A DNA stretch of 64,000 nt from Rhodococcoides fascians A25f (GCF_000760935.2 NZ_CP049744.1:682001-746000); one strand, 5' to 3'; counted from the first letter of the stretch, positions 26,802 to 36,152 are shown. A program made the numbers and translations. Notes: generated by a model not told the origin, from the sequence alone.

Positions 26802-27560
26802 ATGACCACCCCCCTCCTCCCCAGCGCGCCTTCGGCACGCTCCATCGGATCTGCAGGCGGCCCCGGCTACGGGCTCGACTCCGTTCACCGGTCGACGCTG
26901 TGCGCGGAGGGGGCACTGACGTTGACAGCTGCGACGCCGTCGGGTTCGCCCGAACTGTGGTCCCGTTACGTCGCCGGAGCATGGGCGTCGTACTCACGTC
27001 ACGGGGTCACCGCTGCGCTGGACATGGACGAAGTCGCCTCGGGTGCCACGACAACCCTGTTCTACGTCGTGCTCGATCCGACGGGAAAGATGCTCGGTGG
27101 CGTTCGAGCACAGGGGCCGTACGCGATGGTCGAGCAATCCCATGTCCTGACCGAGTGGAAGGATTCGCCTGGACTGGCACCTGTCACCGACCTGCTTCGG
27201 TCTCGGCTTTCCCACGGAATCGTGGAAATGAAAAGCGCGTGGGTCGATGCGGGGGCCGCAGGGCGGACGGTGTCGAATGTCCTGGCTCGAACAGCGTTGC
27301 CGACGCTCGAACTGACCGGCAGCCGGTACCTGTTCGCCAGCGCGGCCGATCATGTCCTGCGCTTGTGGGAGAGCTCCGGTGGGCGGATCGACCACACCAT
27401 CCCTGCCGCGGCGTACCCGACCGAGCAATACCGGACCGTCATGATGTGGTGGGACCGGGACACTCTCGCCCACACCGCACGGCCCGGGGTATGGCAGTCG
27501 ATGGTCGACGAGGCACGCTCACTGTGCGGCAACGATCGGCACGTGCGGTGCGTGGCGTGA
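26802..27560 (+). CDS. LuxI/FeeM-like GNAT acyltransferase
   Basis: Predicted 252-residue protein resembling N-acyl amino acid synthases (FeeM) and acyl-homoserine-lactone synthase-like GNATs. Marks are TLFYVVLDPTGKMLGGVRAQ (88-105), VEMKSAWVD (141-149) and ELTGSRYLFASAADHVLRLW (170-189). No signal peptide or membrane segment is seen. GGAG precedes the ATG at 26802; an ATG 111 bases upstream would run through the promoter motif. Its role would be joining an acyl group to an amino acid or similar amine. Its partner gene is probably the E1-like enzyme on the other strand, which shares its promoter motif. The substrate is unknown. Confidence 0.7.
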   Translation: MTTPLLPSAPSARSIGSAGGPGYGLDSVHRSTLCAEGALTLTAATPSGSPELWSRYVAGAWASYSRHGVTAALDMDEVASGATTTLFYVVLDPTGKMLGGVRAQGPYAMVEQSHVLTEWKDSPGLAPVTDLLRSRLSHGIVEMKSAWVDAGAAGRTVSNVLARTALPTLELTGSRYLFASAADHVLRLWESSGGRIDHTIPAAAYPTEQYRTVMMWWDRDTLAHTARPGVWQSMVDEARSLCGNDRHVRCVA

Positions 27561-27573
27561 CGGATCGCCGCCG

Positions 27574-28734
27574 CTAGCTACATTCGGCGTGCCCGGTCTG
27601 CGTGTCGGCCTGCCATGTGATCGTCAGAGTCCCGGCGTGGCAGGCGCGGTCTCGACCGTCGGTTTTGGCTCGGTAGAGCGCGGCATCGGCGGCGCGCACG
27701 ACGGCGTCGAGCACCTGATCGAGACCGCTCGATTCGCTCGAAGCGACGTCTGCGGTGGGTAACGCCGGGTCACCGGGTGCGATGGGCCGTACGTCGAGCG
27801 TCACCGTTCCGATGCTGACGGTGACCGTGCAGTCGGACCGGATCCGATCGAGTATCTGCTGTGTGAGCTCGTGACCGTCTCGGTGAGAGGCGAGGATCAG
27901 GAACTCTTCGCCACCGGTTCGAGCGACGACCGCGCCGGTGGTGCCGACCACCGCGTGCACTGCACGAGCCAGAGTGTCGGCGACTGCTGCGAGCGTTCGG
28001 TCCCCGGCTGTATGACCGGCGGTGTCGTTGACGGTCTTGAAGTAGTCGACATCGATCACGAGGGCAGACAGCGGGTTCCTTCGCTCGCAGGCCTCGTGCA
28101 CGAGGGCCTGGGCATTCGAGAGCAGTCCACGGCGGTTCACCAGACCGGTCAACGGGTCCGTGTCGGCCAGCCTTTGCAATTTCTCGTTGACCGAGGACAG
28201 GGTTCGGCGCAAGCCGCCGATGAGCGCCACCGGCACCAGCACCGTGGTCGCCGCGGCACCGATCGCAACGGCGGTCACCGCCCACCCGGAGGACCCCACA
28301 CTGACCACCGAGAGCACCGTGGCCATGACCACCGAGGCCGCAGACAGTCCGGCGGTGACCCGAGGCGGTGAACTCGACGCGGCGATGGCGGGAACGATCG
28401 CCAGCATGGAGGTGACCGCGCGTGTTCCGGCAGGATCTGCGATCAGGTAGGCACTGATCGCGACTCCGGTCATGCCTCCGAACCCCAGGACGGCGAATTG
28501 GCGTTCACTCAACCGCCCCACTTTGGCAGCGAAGAGCACGGTGATTGCGGTGAACGTCAGCACCCCGATGAGAACCGGAAGCGCGTTCGGCCGCAAGAAC
28601 GTTGGAGACAACAGGGCAATGGCCAGCAGCGGTACGGCACCGGTGGCGCTGGCAATGACCGCGGTAGTGCGGGTGTCGAGCCGTGACCGCCAGGATTTCG
28701 CGCGTCGACCAGACGACTTGTCGATCACGTTCAT
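27574..28734 (-). CDS. Membrane-bound diguanylate cyclase (GGDEF)
   Basis: Makes cyclic di-GMP from two GTP. Residues 25-175 hold about six membrane segments, then a short coiled linker, then the GGDEF domain (about 190-375). Conserved parts are DPLTGLVNRR (193-202), DVDYFKTVND (228-237) and the active-site GGEEF (274-278). The RxxD product-inhibition site five residues before GGEEF is absent (TTGA instead), so feedback inhibition is unlikely. GAGGA precedes the ATG. It lies 78 bases after the E1-like gene on the same strand. Confidence 0.93.
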   Translation of the reverse strand: MNVIDKSSGRRAKSWRSRLDTRTTAVIASATGAVPLLAIALLSPTFLRPNALPVLIGVLTFTAITVLFAAKVGRLSERQFAVLGFGGMTGVAISAYLIADPAGTRAVTSMLAIVPAIAASSSPPRVTAGLSAASVVMATVLSVVSVGSSGWAVTAVAIGAAATTVLVPVALIGGLRRTLSSVNEKLQRLADTDPLTGLVNRRGLLSNAQALVHEACERRNPLSALVIDVDYFKTVNDTAGHTAGDRTLAAVADTLARAVHAVVGTTGAVVARTGGEEFLILASHRDGHELTQQILDRIRSDCTVTVSIGTVTLDVRPIAPGDPALPTADVASSESSGLDQVLDAVVRAADAALYRAKTDGRDRACHAGTLTITWQADTQTGHAECS

Positions 28735-28812
28735 CGGGTGATTCCTCAGATCAATTTCGGGCGAACCCCATGAACAGTATCTGTCGATGCCTCCGGCCGG
28801 GGTTGCGCCCGT

Positions 28813-29841
28813 TCATGCGTTCGCAGTGTCGGCTGCCGGGTCGAGTCCGATGCGCACCAACGCATCCAGGTCGATTCGCCGCCGACCGGACGAGAGCGGT
28901 TCACCGCGGCCGAATGCTCTCACAGCAGCGGTCACAGCGGCACCACCGAGCGCGACGTCGCCGCCGAGCTGCGGCCAGGTCGAGAGCGTGCGCCCGATTT
29001 CCGGCAACGATGCAGTCATTCGCGGTGTCAGTTTGCTCGGGTCGAGCAGGGTCGCCGCGATTGTGCTCTTTTGTTCGATGGTCATTCCGGCAACATCCGC
29101 GGTATCCATCTCTCCGAGCAGTCCGTGGAACACAGGTCGGTCGGGTTCGAGATCGAAGCGTTCGACATCGAGGACGCCGCCATCGCTGGTCTCCATCACC
29201 ACGGGAATGCCTCGGGCTCGGGCGTGATGGCGGATCAGCAGCTTGGTATCGATCGAGTCGCATTCCTCGACAACGAGATCGAGCCCGTCCAGAAAGCCGT
29301 CGAGCGTCTCTGCCGTCACACCATCCGAGAACACCTGCACCCTCAGGTAAGGGTCGAGTTCAGCGATCCGTCGGGCCGCGACGACCGCCTTGTTCACGCC
29401 CAAGTCGAGCACCGAGGACGGGACTCGGTTGAGATTCGAGAGATCGAGTTCGTCGAAGTCTGCCAGACGCAACTCGCCGCACAGTCCTTCCAACGCAAGG
29501 GTGTGGGCGACGGCGTGGCCGACGCTCAACCCGACAACTCCCACCCGTAGGCCTCTGAGTCGACCTTGTTCCTCGGTGGTGATCTTGTTTCTGTTGCGGT
29601 CCAGTCGTAGCCGATCGAAGTCGCGTGGGCCGAGGACCCGCACCAGGGCGCGCCGCCAGGGGTAGTGCACCCACCGCGGTTCTTCCGCTTCGGTGTCGGC
29701 GACGGTGGGAAGCAGTTGTCGTAGCGAGTGCAGCTGACCGGGTGTCGTGTCGACGACACCGACGGTGGGGTCGTCGAGCAGTCCACGGACGATCGAGTCG
29801 TCTTCGTGCCGGGACGGGTCGAACACCCTGTGCTCTGACAT
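28813..29841 (-). CDS. ThiF/E1-like adenylating enzyme (Rv1355c/MoeY N-terminal type)
   Basis: Predicted 342-residue ATP-dependent adenylyltransferase of the E1/ThiF fold. Marks are LDRNRNKIT (80-88), the nucleotide loop VGVVGLSVGHAVAH (100-113), ADFDELDLSNLNR (127-139) and VEECDSIDTK (191-200). The zinc-binding CxxC pairs of MoeB/ThiF are missing. The layout recalls mycobacterial Rv1355c (annotated MoeY), which has an added nitroreductase domain that is absent here. GGAGG precedes the ATG. Activation of a carboxyl group for a small-molecule conjugate is inferred; a classic molybdopterin role is unlikely because no sulfur-carrier protein is near. Confidence 0.8.
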   Translation of the reverse strand: MSEHRVFDPSRHEDDSIVRGLLDDPTVGVVDTTPGQLHSLRQLLPTVADTEAEEPRWVHYPWRRALVRVLGPRDFDRLRLDRNRNKITTEEQGRLRGLRVGVVGLSVGHAVAHTLALEGLCGELRLADFDELDLSNLNRVPSSVLDLGVNKAVVAARRIAELDPYLRVQVFSDGVTAETLDGFLDGLDLVVEECDSIDTKLLIRHHARARGIPVVMETSDGGVLDVERFDLEPDRPVFHGLLGEMDTADVAGMTIEQKSTIAATLLDPSKLTPRMTASLPEIGRTLSTWPQLGGDVALGGAAVTAAVRAFGRGEPLSSGRRRIDLDALVRIGLDPAADTANA

Positions 29842-29931
29842 TGCTGAGCCTCCGCATCTTTTGGATGATTGTCGGCGATAGCCGGCACCGATCACGCCCC
29901 ACAGCCGGACGCAACGCCGGACTGCTTCACG

Positions 29932-29957
29932 TTACTGAACAATGACGGGCGATTGTT
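29932..29957 (-). promoter_or_regulatory. Shared motif and inverted repeat upstream of the E1-like gene
   Basis: On the minus strand ATTGTTCAGTAA (29943-29932) matches 11 of 12 bases of the motif at 26731. AACAAT (29938-29943) and ATTGTT (29952-29957) form an inverted repeat with an 8-base centre. It lies about 90 bases before the E1-like gene and 146 before the divergent EAL gene. Confidence 0.45.
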
Positions 29958-30103
29958 GCCAAGGATGCACATCGCTTGATAAGAACTAAGCAGAGCCGAC
30001 CAGCCCGCTGTGGCAGAGCCCGCGTACGGACAAAGCCCCGTGTGCCGAGGCACAGGTAACGAATACCTCTGCGTACGTGTAGCGGTGGTATCGAGAACGT
30101 GGG

Positions 30104-31375
30104 GTGAGAGTGGGCGTCGACAGTGGCTTGGATCAGCGTCTCAACTCACTGACCTCAGTTTTTCAGCCAATCGTCGACTTGAGGACCGGTCTGGTCGTTG
30201 CGCACGAGGCACTCACCAGGTGGTCGGCTTTTCCGGACACCTCGCCGGAACAGATCTTCGACGTCGCTCGCACGATGGGGGTGGTCGACGAGCTGGACCG
30301 CAGATGCATATCGTCGGCAGTCACCACAGCGGCACAGTTCACCCCCGCAGACCACCCGCCGCGTACGTTGTTCGTCAACATCGAGGCCGACTCGATGTCC
30401 TCCCAGAACTCCTCGACCTCGGCCCGCCACCTCGGCGAGCTGTTACGTGCAGGCGGCTCGGGAGTTCGGCCCGTCGCGGAATTCGCCGAGCGTTCCCTGC
30501 TCACGGACCCGGCTCGATTGCTCCGATCGGCCGATCAACTGCGGAGCGGCGGCATCGCCATCGCGCTCGACGACGTCGGTGCCGACCCCGACTCGATGGT
30601 GGTTCTACCCCTTCTGTCCCCTGAGGTGATCAAACTCGACCGATCGTTGCTCGACGACAACCTCTCCCCTGACAGGCTCACCACGCTGCTTGCCGTGCTC
30701 GCGTACTCGAGCAGGTTCGATGTGGCACTTATCGCCGAAGGAATCGAAACCGAGCGGCAGAAGGAAAAAGCAATTGCATGGGGTGCCGCGTACGGCCAAG
30801 GATTTCACCTCGGACGGCCCGCCCCGATCGATTCGTCCCCGACGTCGTTGTTCCCCGTGGAACCGCGTTGGTCCGTACCGAGACCTTTGACAGACATTCT
30901 CGACGACCGCAACACCGATACGACGTCCATCACGCTACTCACGTCCATCTCGGACCATCTGCTCGACTTCGCCATGACCGCAAGCGAAACCCTGACGATC
31001 GTCATTGCGTTTCGCGAACCAGAACTGTGCAGCACAGACATGGCGCGCAAACTGCAGCATCTGGCGCACCGGCACCCGTATGTCAAAGCGCTGGACGCAC
31101 CTCGTGCACTGTTCATGGCCGCTGACAGAGTGCGCCACGCCGAACTGGTACAACCTTCGCAAAGAATCGGTGCCATCGCCGTCATCGGCCAACGGTTCTA
31201 CTGCGCCCTGGTCGCACGTCCGGTCGACCCCGACAATTCGGAGTCGCCGTCCAACCAGTGGATGTACTTCTTCACCGTCGATCCAGCTGAGGTCTGCGAC
31301 GTCGCGCGCACGCTGATCGTGCACAGTACGAGCCCCGCTCGTCCCGGGCCCGACCGACCGACGGATCGACCCTGA
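30104..31375 (+). CDS. EAL-domain cyclic di-GMP phosphodiesterase with C-terminal DICT-like domain
   Basis: Hydrolyses cyclic di-GMP. The EAL domain (about 15-245) keeps the key residues: EALTR (35-39), Asn92 in FVNIEAD, Glu in EFAERSLL, LDDVGA (155-160), Lys177 in IKLDR, AEGIE (211-215) and Gln232 in GQGFHLGRP. The remaining part (about 260-400) resembles the DICT sensory domain often found in such proteins. The start is GTG; a second GTG six bases on is equally possible. It is divergent from the E1-like gene. The window thus has both a maker and a breaker of cyclic di-GMP around that gene. Confidence 0.9.
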   Translation: MRVGVDSGLDQRLNSLTSVFQPIVDLRTGLVVAHEALTRWSAFPDTSPEQIFDVARTMGVVDELDRRCISSAVTTAAQFTPADHPPRTLFVNIEADSMSSQNSSTSARHLGELLRAGGSGVRPVAEFAERSLLTDPARLLRSADQLRSGGIAIALDDVGADPDSMVVLPLLSPEVIKLDRSLLDDNLSPDRLTTLLAVLAYSSRFDVALIAEGIETERQKEKAIAWGAAYGQGFHLGRPAPIDSSPTSLFPVEPRWSVPRPLTDILDDRNTDTTSITLLTSISDHLLDFAMTASETLTIVIAFREPELCSTDMARKLQHLAHRHPYVKALDAPRALFMAADRVRHAELVQPSQRIGAIAVIGQRFYCALVARPVDPDNSESPSNQWMYFFTVDPAEVCDVARTLIVHSTSPARPGPDRPTDRP

Positions 31376-31394
31376 CGAAATCTGTTCGAGCAGG

Positions 31395-32762
31395 TCAAGT
31401 GTGGGCGTATAGTGGACGTCCCGACAGCGCCATCATTGCTTCACCGAGAGCCTCGTTCTGCGTGGGGTGAGCATGAACGAAACTACCGACCTCCGACGGC
31501 AATGCTTCCCACGCAACCGCGAGTTGCGCCTCACCGATCAATTCACCGACACGGTCGCCGACGAGGTGGATGCCGACGACCGGACCGTCGTCTCGTGCTC
31601 GAATCACCTTGACTCCGCCGGCGCTGGACAGAATGCGGCTCTTGCCGTTGCCGCCGAGGTCGTAGACCACCGACGTCACGGTTCCGTACTTCTCCTCCGC
31701 GGCCTTCTCTGTGAGACCGACCGACGCCACCTCGGGATGCGAATAGGTAACGCGCGGAACGAGATCACCGTCGATGCGTGCCGGTGCGAGGCCGGCGATG
31801 TGCTCGGCGACGAACATGCCGTGCTGAAAGCCGCGATGAGCCAACTGATACCCCGCCACGATATCGCCGACGGCGTAGACGCCCTCCGCGGTGGTGAGCA
31901 GGTTGTCGTCGACGGGGACGAAGCCACGTTCGGTAGCGATGCCCTGCTCGGCCAGCCCGAGACCGTCGGTACGGGGCCCGCGTCCGACGGACACCAGCAC
32001 GACATCGGCCGAGAGGGTGTCGCCGGATGACAAGATCACCGCGACATCATCGGAAGATTCGGTGACGGTCTCGACCTTGGTCCCGGTACGAATGTCGATG
32101 CCGCGCTTGAGTAATGCCTTGGTCAACTGCTTCGACGACCATTCGTCTTCGCCCGGAACGATGCGATCCAGTGCTTCGACGACGGTGACCCTGGCACCGA
32201 ATGATGCCCAGATACTGGCGAATTCGATACCGATGACCCCGCCGCCGAGTACGACGACAGATTCCGGAACTCGATCGAGCGCCAACGCTCCGTCGCTCGT
32301 GAGGACACGAGGTCCAAGCTCGATGCCCGGGATGGTGCGCGAATACGATCCGGTCGCGAGAACGAGTGAGGCCCCGGTGATGCGTCGACCGTCCACCTCG
32401 ACGGTACGAGGACCGACGACCTGACCACGGCCCGAGACGATCTCGATGCTCGGACGCTTCAACAAACCCTGCAGCCCGCTGTACAGGCCGGCGACCACGC
32501 TGCGCTGATAGTCCAGCGCCGCAGGCATGTCCACACCAGTCAACGATGCGGTAACGCCGACATGAGCAGCCCCGTGCACCGCATCGGCCACCTCGGCCGT
32601 GTGCAGCAGCGCCTTGGTGGGGATGCACCCGCGGTGCAGGCAGGTGCCACCGAGCTTGTCTTCCTCGATCAATGCCACGGACAGGCCGAGCTGTTCGGCG
32701 CGCAGGGCGCAGGAGTACCCACCCGATCCGGCACCGAGGATGAGAACGTCCACGTCACTCAT
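31395..32762 (-). CDS. lpdA: Dihydrolipoyl dehydrogenase (E3 of branched-chain 2-oxoacid dehydrogenase)
   Basis: Reoxidises lipoamide on the E2 core with NAD. The 455-residue protein has FAD-binding LILGAGSGGYSCALRAEQ at the N-terminus, the redox-active Cys pair in GGTCLHRGCIPTKALL, NAD-binding VVLGGGVIGIEFA, and the C-terminal His-Glu pair in HAHPTQNEALGEA. Its ATG overlaps the E2 stop by ATGA. It is the last gene of the four-gene bkd-type operon. Confidence 0.94.
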   Translation of the reverse strand: MSDVDVLILGAGSGGYSCALRAEQLGLSVALIEEDKLGGTCLHRGCIPTKALLHTAEVADAVHGAAHVGVTASLTGVDMPAALDYQRSVVAGLYSGLQGLLKRPSIEIVSGRGQVVGPRTVEVDGRRITGASLVLATGSYSRTIPGIELGPRVLTSDGALALDRVPESVVVLGGGVIGIEFASIWASFGARVTVVEALDRIVPGEDEWSSKQLTKALLKRGIDIRTGTKVETVTESSDDVAVILSSGDTLSADVVLVSVGRGPRTDGLGLAEQGIATERGFVPVDDNLLTTAEGVYAVGDIVAGYQLAHRGFQHGMFVAEHIAGLAPARIDGDLVPRVTYSHPEVASVGLTEKAAEEKYGTVTSVVYDLGGNGKSRILSSAGGVKVIRARDDGPVVGIHLVGDRVGELIGEAQLAVAWEALPSEVGSFVHAHPTQNEALGEAMMALSGRPLYAHT

Positions 32763-34039
32763 CGGACGGATCCCAAAGCCACGACGGGATTTTCGACGAA
32801 ATCGGCAACAGTGCGCAGGAACCCGCCGGCCACTCCGCCGTCGCACACGCGGTGATCGAAGGCCAACGACAGCTGCGCGACCTTGCGGACGGCCAATCGG
32901 CCGTCGACCACCCACGGGCGGTCGATGATGCGTCCGATGCCCAGGATCGCGGCCTCGGGATGGTTGATGATCGCGGCCGAGCCGTCGACCCCGAACACTC
33001 CGTAGTTGTTGAGCGTGAACGTTCCGCCGCTCAGTCGAGCTGCAGGGAGAGAACCGGTCCGTGAGAGTTCGGTCAACTCGGCCAACCGCTCGGACAGTTC
33101 CTTCAGATCGGCCTTGTCGGCCTGCGGCACAACGGGAACCATCAATCCGCGATCGGTCTGTGCGGCAATGCCGAGTCCGACGTTCTCGTAGCGCAGGATC
33201 TCGCCGGCTGCGGTGTCGACCGTGCTGTTGAGCTCGGGGAACTTGGCCAGCGCGATCATCGTCAGCTTTGCCAGCACCGCCAGCAGCGTCACCTTGACTC
33301 CGTCGATGGAGGCATCGAGGTCGCGGCGGGCCTGCAGCAGAGCCGTCGCGTCGACGTCGACCCAGACGGTGGCCTCGGGGATTTCCGCGCGACTGCGAGA
33401 GAGCTTGTCGGCGATGGTCTTACGAATCCCGGTGATCGGGATTCGAGTGACGCCCTCCGGTGAGGAAGCAACGGTCGAACCGGCCATGGCGCGCTCGACG
33501 TCCGCGCGGGTGATCACTCCGTGGCCGCCGGCTGTATCGATAGATGTCAGATCCAGCCCACCCTGCAGTGCCATGCTGCGGACGATGGGGGAGAGCACCT
33601 TCGGTGCTGAGGTGTGCTGCGCAGTGGTGCGGTTAAGTGCCTCAGGGGGCACTTTTTCACGCCACTGCGGCGCAGCCGCACTTCGTCGACGGCGGCCGGT
33701 AGGGCCGTGGCCGGTTCCGTAGCCGATGAGGACGTTGCCCGAACCGGCGCGCTCTTCTTCGCGGTAACGCTCGTGGGCCGCAGGCGTATCGGCGACGGCA
33801 CCGCCGGTGATGCTGATCAGGGGAGCGCCGACGGCAAGTGAGGTGCCCTCGGCCGCATGCAATTCGCCGACGACACCCTCGAACGGGCAGGGCACCTCGA
33901 CGGAGGCTTTCGCGGTCTCCACTTCGACGACAACCTGATCGATGGTGACCGTATCGCCGGGCTTGACCTTCCACTCGACAATCTCGGCCTCGGTCAGTCC
34001 TTCACCGAGATCGGGGAGCAGGAATACCTGCATGCTCAT
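32759..34039 (-). CDS. bkdC: Branched-chain 2-oxoacid dehydrogenase E2 (dihydrolipoyl acyltransferase)
   Basis: Core acyltransferase, 426 residues. The N-terminal lipoyl domain has the lipoylated Lys in VEVETAKASVEVP. A peripheral-subunit-binding domain follows near 155-190 (LSPIVRSMALQGGLDL). The catalytic domain ends with the active-site DHRVCDGGVAGGF. One lipoyl domain only. The ATG at 34039 overlaps the E1beta stop by ATGA. Confidence 0.93.
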   Translation of the reverse strand: MSMQVFLLPDLGEGLTEAEIVEWKVKPGDTVTIDQVVVEVETAKASVEVPCPFEGVVGELHAAEGTSLAVGAPLISITGGAVADTPAAHERYREEERAGSGNVLIGYGTGHGPTGRRRRSAAAPQWREKVPPEALNRTTAQHTSAPKVLSPIVRSMALQGGLDLTSIDTAGGHGVITRADVERAMAGSTVASSPEGVTRIPITGIRKTIADKLSRSRAEIPEATVWVDVDATALLQARRDLDASIDGVKVTLLAVLAKLTMIALAKFPELNSTVDTAAGEILRYENVGLGIAAQTDRGLMVPVVPQADKADLKELSERLAELTELSRTGSLPAARLSGGTFTLNNYGVFGVDGSAAIINHPEAAILGIGRIIDRPWVVDGRLAVRKVAQLSLAFDHRVCDGGVAGGFLRTVADFVENPVVALGSVR

Positions 34040-35040
34040 ACCGTGACCGCCTTGCTGAGGTCGGGAGCGTCGTTCCACTGCAGACGGTCCATAGCGTCGA
34101 GAACGCGGTCCGCGGACGGCAGGTGGAAGTGCTCGAGTTTCGGTGCAGGATAGGGAATGTCGAGTCCGGTCACCCGCAGTACCGGAGCGTGCAGGTGATG
34201 GAAGCAGCGCTCGGATACGCGTGAGGCGATCTCCGCTGCGACGCCGGCGAAGCCCTGCGCCTCCTGAATCACGATGCAGCGACCGGTCTTACGTACCGAG
34301 GCCGCGACGGTCACGTCGTCGAACGGATTGAGCGAACGTAGGTCGATCACCTCGACGCTCCGGCCGTCCTCGGCCGCGAACTCGGCTGCCTGCATGGCAA
34401 CCGACACGGTGGGGCCGTACGCGAGCAGAGTGACGTCGGTACCGGCACGACGCACGACGGCGGTGCCGATCGGCTCGGTCTTGGCCAGCTCGATGTCGTC
34501 CTTGGAGAAGTACAACCGCTTCGGTTCGAGGAAGATCACCGGATCGGGATCTGCGATGGCGTCACGCATCAGCGAATACGCGTCGGCGACGGTGGACGGG
34601 GAGACGACCTTCAAACCTGGGGTGTGGGCGTAGTAGGCCTCGGACGAGTCGCAGTGGTGCTCGACGCCGCCGATACCACCGGCGAACGGAATCCGAATGA
34701 CCATCGGCGCGGTGAGCGATCCACGAGTTCTGTTGCGCAGCTTGGCAACGTGAGACACGATCTGCTCGAAGGCCGGGTAGGCGAAGGCGTCGAACTGCAT
34801 CTCGACGACGGGCTTGTAGCCCGACATGGCCATTCCGATCGCGAATCCCACGATGCCCGACTCCGCGAGCGGGGTGTCGAAGCAGCGATCGTCACCGAAG
34901 TCTCGGGTCAGTCCGTCGGTGACGCGAAAGACGCCGCCGAGCGTGCCGACGTCCTCGCCGAACACAACGACCTTGTCGTCCTCGGTCAACGCGTCGCGCA
35001 GGGCGGCGTTGAGGGCTCCGGCCATGGTCATCGTGGTCAT
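34036..35040 (-). CDS. bkdB: Branched-chain 2-oxoacid dehydrogenase E1 beta subunit
   Basis: Beta chain of the thiamine-diphosphate E1 decarboxylase, 334 residues. Family marks are VFGEDVGTLGGVFRVTDGL, TPLAESGIVGFAIGMAM and FEQIVSHVAK. It binds the thiamine ring side of the cofactor with the alpha chain. It overlaps both neighbours by ATGA, so subunit balance is set by coupled translation. Confidence 0.94.
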   Translation of the reverse strand: MTTMTMAGALNAALRDALTEDDKVVVFGEDVGTLGGVFRVTDGLTRDFGDDRCFDTPLAESGIVGFAIGMAMSGYKPVVEMQFDAFAYPAFEQIVSHVAKLRNRTRGSLTAPMVIRIPFAGGIGGVEHHCDSSEAYYAHTPGLKVVSPSTVADAYSLMRDAIADPDPVIFLEPKRLYFSKDDIELAKTEPIGTAVVRRAGTDVTLLAYGPTVSVAMQAAEFAAEDGRSVEVIDLRSLNPFDDVTVAASVRKTGRCIVIQEAQGFAGVAAEIASRVSERCFHHLHAPVLRVTGLDIPYPAPKLEHFHLPSADRVLDAMDRLQWNDAPDLSKAVTV

Positions 35041-36152
35041 GACAGTTCTCCTGCAGCGATTTCGGCGGCAACCTGATTGCGTTGTTCGGTCAGGCCGGGG
35101 GTGGGGGAGGAGTAGACGAACCGGAACAGATCCTCGGGGTCGACATCCTGCTCGACGTTCATGCCTGCGCGAAGTACCGCGGCGTCGGCGTCGGCAGATA
35201 CGGCCATCTGCTCGCGGAGCTCGTCGGTGAGCAGACCCTGGGCTTCGAGGTAGGAATCGAGGCGCGAGAGCGGATCTCGGGCCAGCCAGCCCTCGACCTC
35301 GTCTGCCTTGCGGTAGCGGGTGGCGTCGTCGGCATTGGTGTGGGCATCCATGCGGTAGGTGTGCGCCTCGACGACCACCGGTCCCTTGCCTGCTCGGACG
35401 TACTTCACAGCCTCGTCCATCACGGCCATCATCGCGATCGGGTCGTTGCCGTCGACCTGCTCGCTGCCGATGCCGTAGCCGACTCCCTTGTGCGACAACG
35501 AGGGAGCTGCACTCTGACGGGCGAGGGGAACGCTGATGGCGAAGCCGTTGTTCTGTACCAGAAAGATCACCGGGGCGCGGAACACTGCGGCGAAGTTGAG
35601 GGCTTCGTGGAAGTCGCCCTCACTCGTGGCTCCGTCGCCACAGAACGCGAGGGCGATGGTGTCTCGGCCCTGCTTGGCCTCGGCATAGGCGAAACCGGTC
35701 GCGTGCAGCAATTGTGTTGCCAGAGGGGTGCATTGCGGGGCGACCTTGTAGGCGGTCGGGTCGTAGCCGCAGTGCCAGTACCCGGCGAGCATGCCGAGCA
35801 ATTCCACTTGGTCAACGCCTCGCGCCGCGAGAGCCATCGAGTCACGGTACGTCGGGAACATCCAGTCCTGCTCACCCAGGCACAAGGCGGCGGCGATCTG
35901 ACACGCCTCCTGTCCGCGCGAGGACGGATAGACCGCGAGCCGGCCCTGCTTGGTCAATGCCGTTGCCTGCTGGTCGAATCGGCGACCGTGGACCATCGAG
36001 CGATACATCTCGAGCAGCCGCTCGTTCGACGGGTGTGCGTAGCGGGCGGCACTGTCCACGCCCGTCCCATCGGGTGCGAGATATTGCACGGGACGGTCGG
36101 CAGGCATGAACTGTTGGTAGGACGTTGCCGGAACCTTCTCGACGGTCGTCAT
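35037..36152 (-). CDS. bkdA: Branched-chain 2-oxoacid dehydrogenase E1 alpha subunit
   Basis: Alpha chain of the E1 component, 371 residues, first gene of the operon. The thiamine diphosphate motif is GDGATSEGDFHEALNFAA, followed by FLVQNNGFAIS. The phosphorylation-loop region YRMDAHTNADDATRYR is also typical. AGGAGAG precedes the ATG. The substrates would be 2-oxo acids from Val, Leu and Ile, supplying branched starter units or acyl-CoA; a pyruvate role is less likely given the alpha/beta type and the divergent Lrp regulator. Confidence 0.92.
   Translation of the reverse strand: MTTVEKVPATSYQQFMPADRPVQYLAPDGTGVDSAARYAHPSNERLLEMYRSMVHGRRFDQQATALTKQGRLAVYPSSRGQEACQIAAALCLGEQDWMFPTYRDSMALAARGVDQVELLGMLAGYWHCGYDPTAYKVAPQCTPLATQLLHATGFAYAEAKQGRDTIALAFCGDGATSEGDFHEALNFAAVFRAPVIFLVQNNGFAISVPLARQSAAPSLSHKGVGYGIGSEQVDGNDPIAMMAVMDEAVKYVRAGKGPVVVEAHTYRMDAHTNADDATRYRKADEVEGWLARDPLSRLDSYLEAQGLLTDELREQMAVSADADAAVLRAGMNVEQDVDPEDLFRFVYSSPTPGLTEQRNQVAAEIAAGELS

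Noticed and set aside
25027-26997. A 656-codon minus-strand open frame over the permease
   Set aside because: Antisense to the MFS gene, of low-complexity Arg/Asp/His composition, with no recognisable domain.
28813-29841. Calling the ThiF-like gene moeB or thiF
   Set aside because: The zinc CxxC pairs are absent, no MoaD/ThiS partner is near, and the N-terminal 90 residues do not fit those families.
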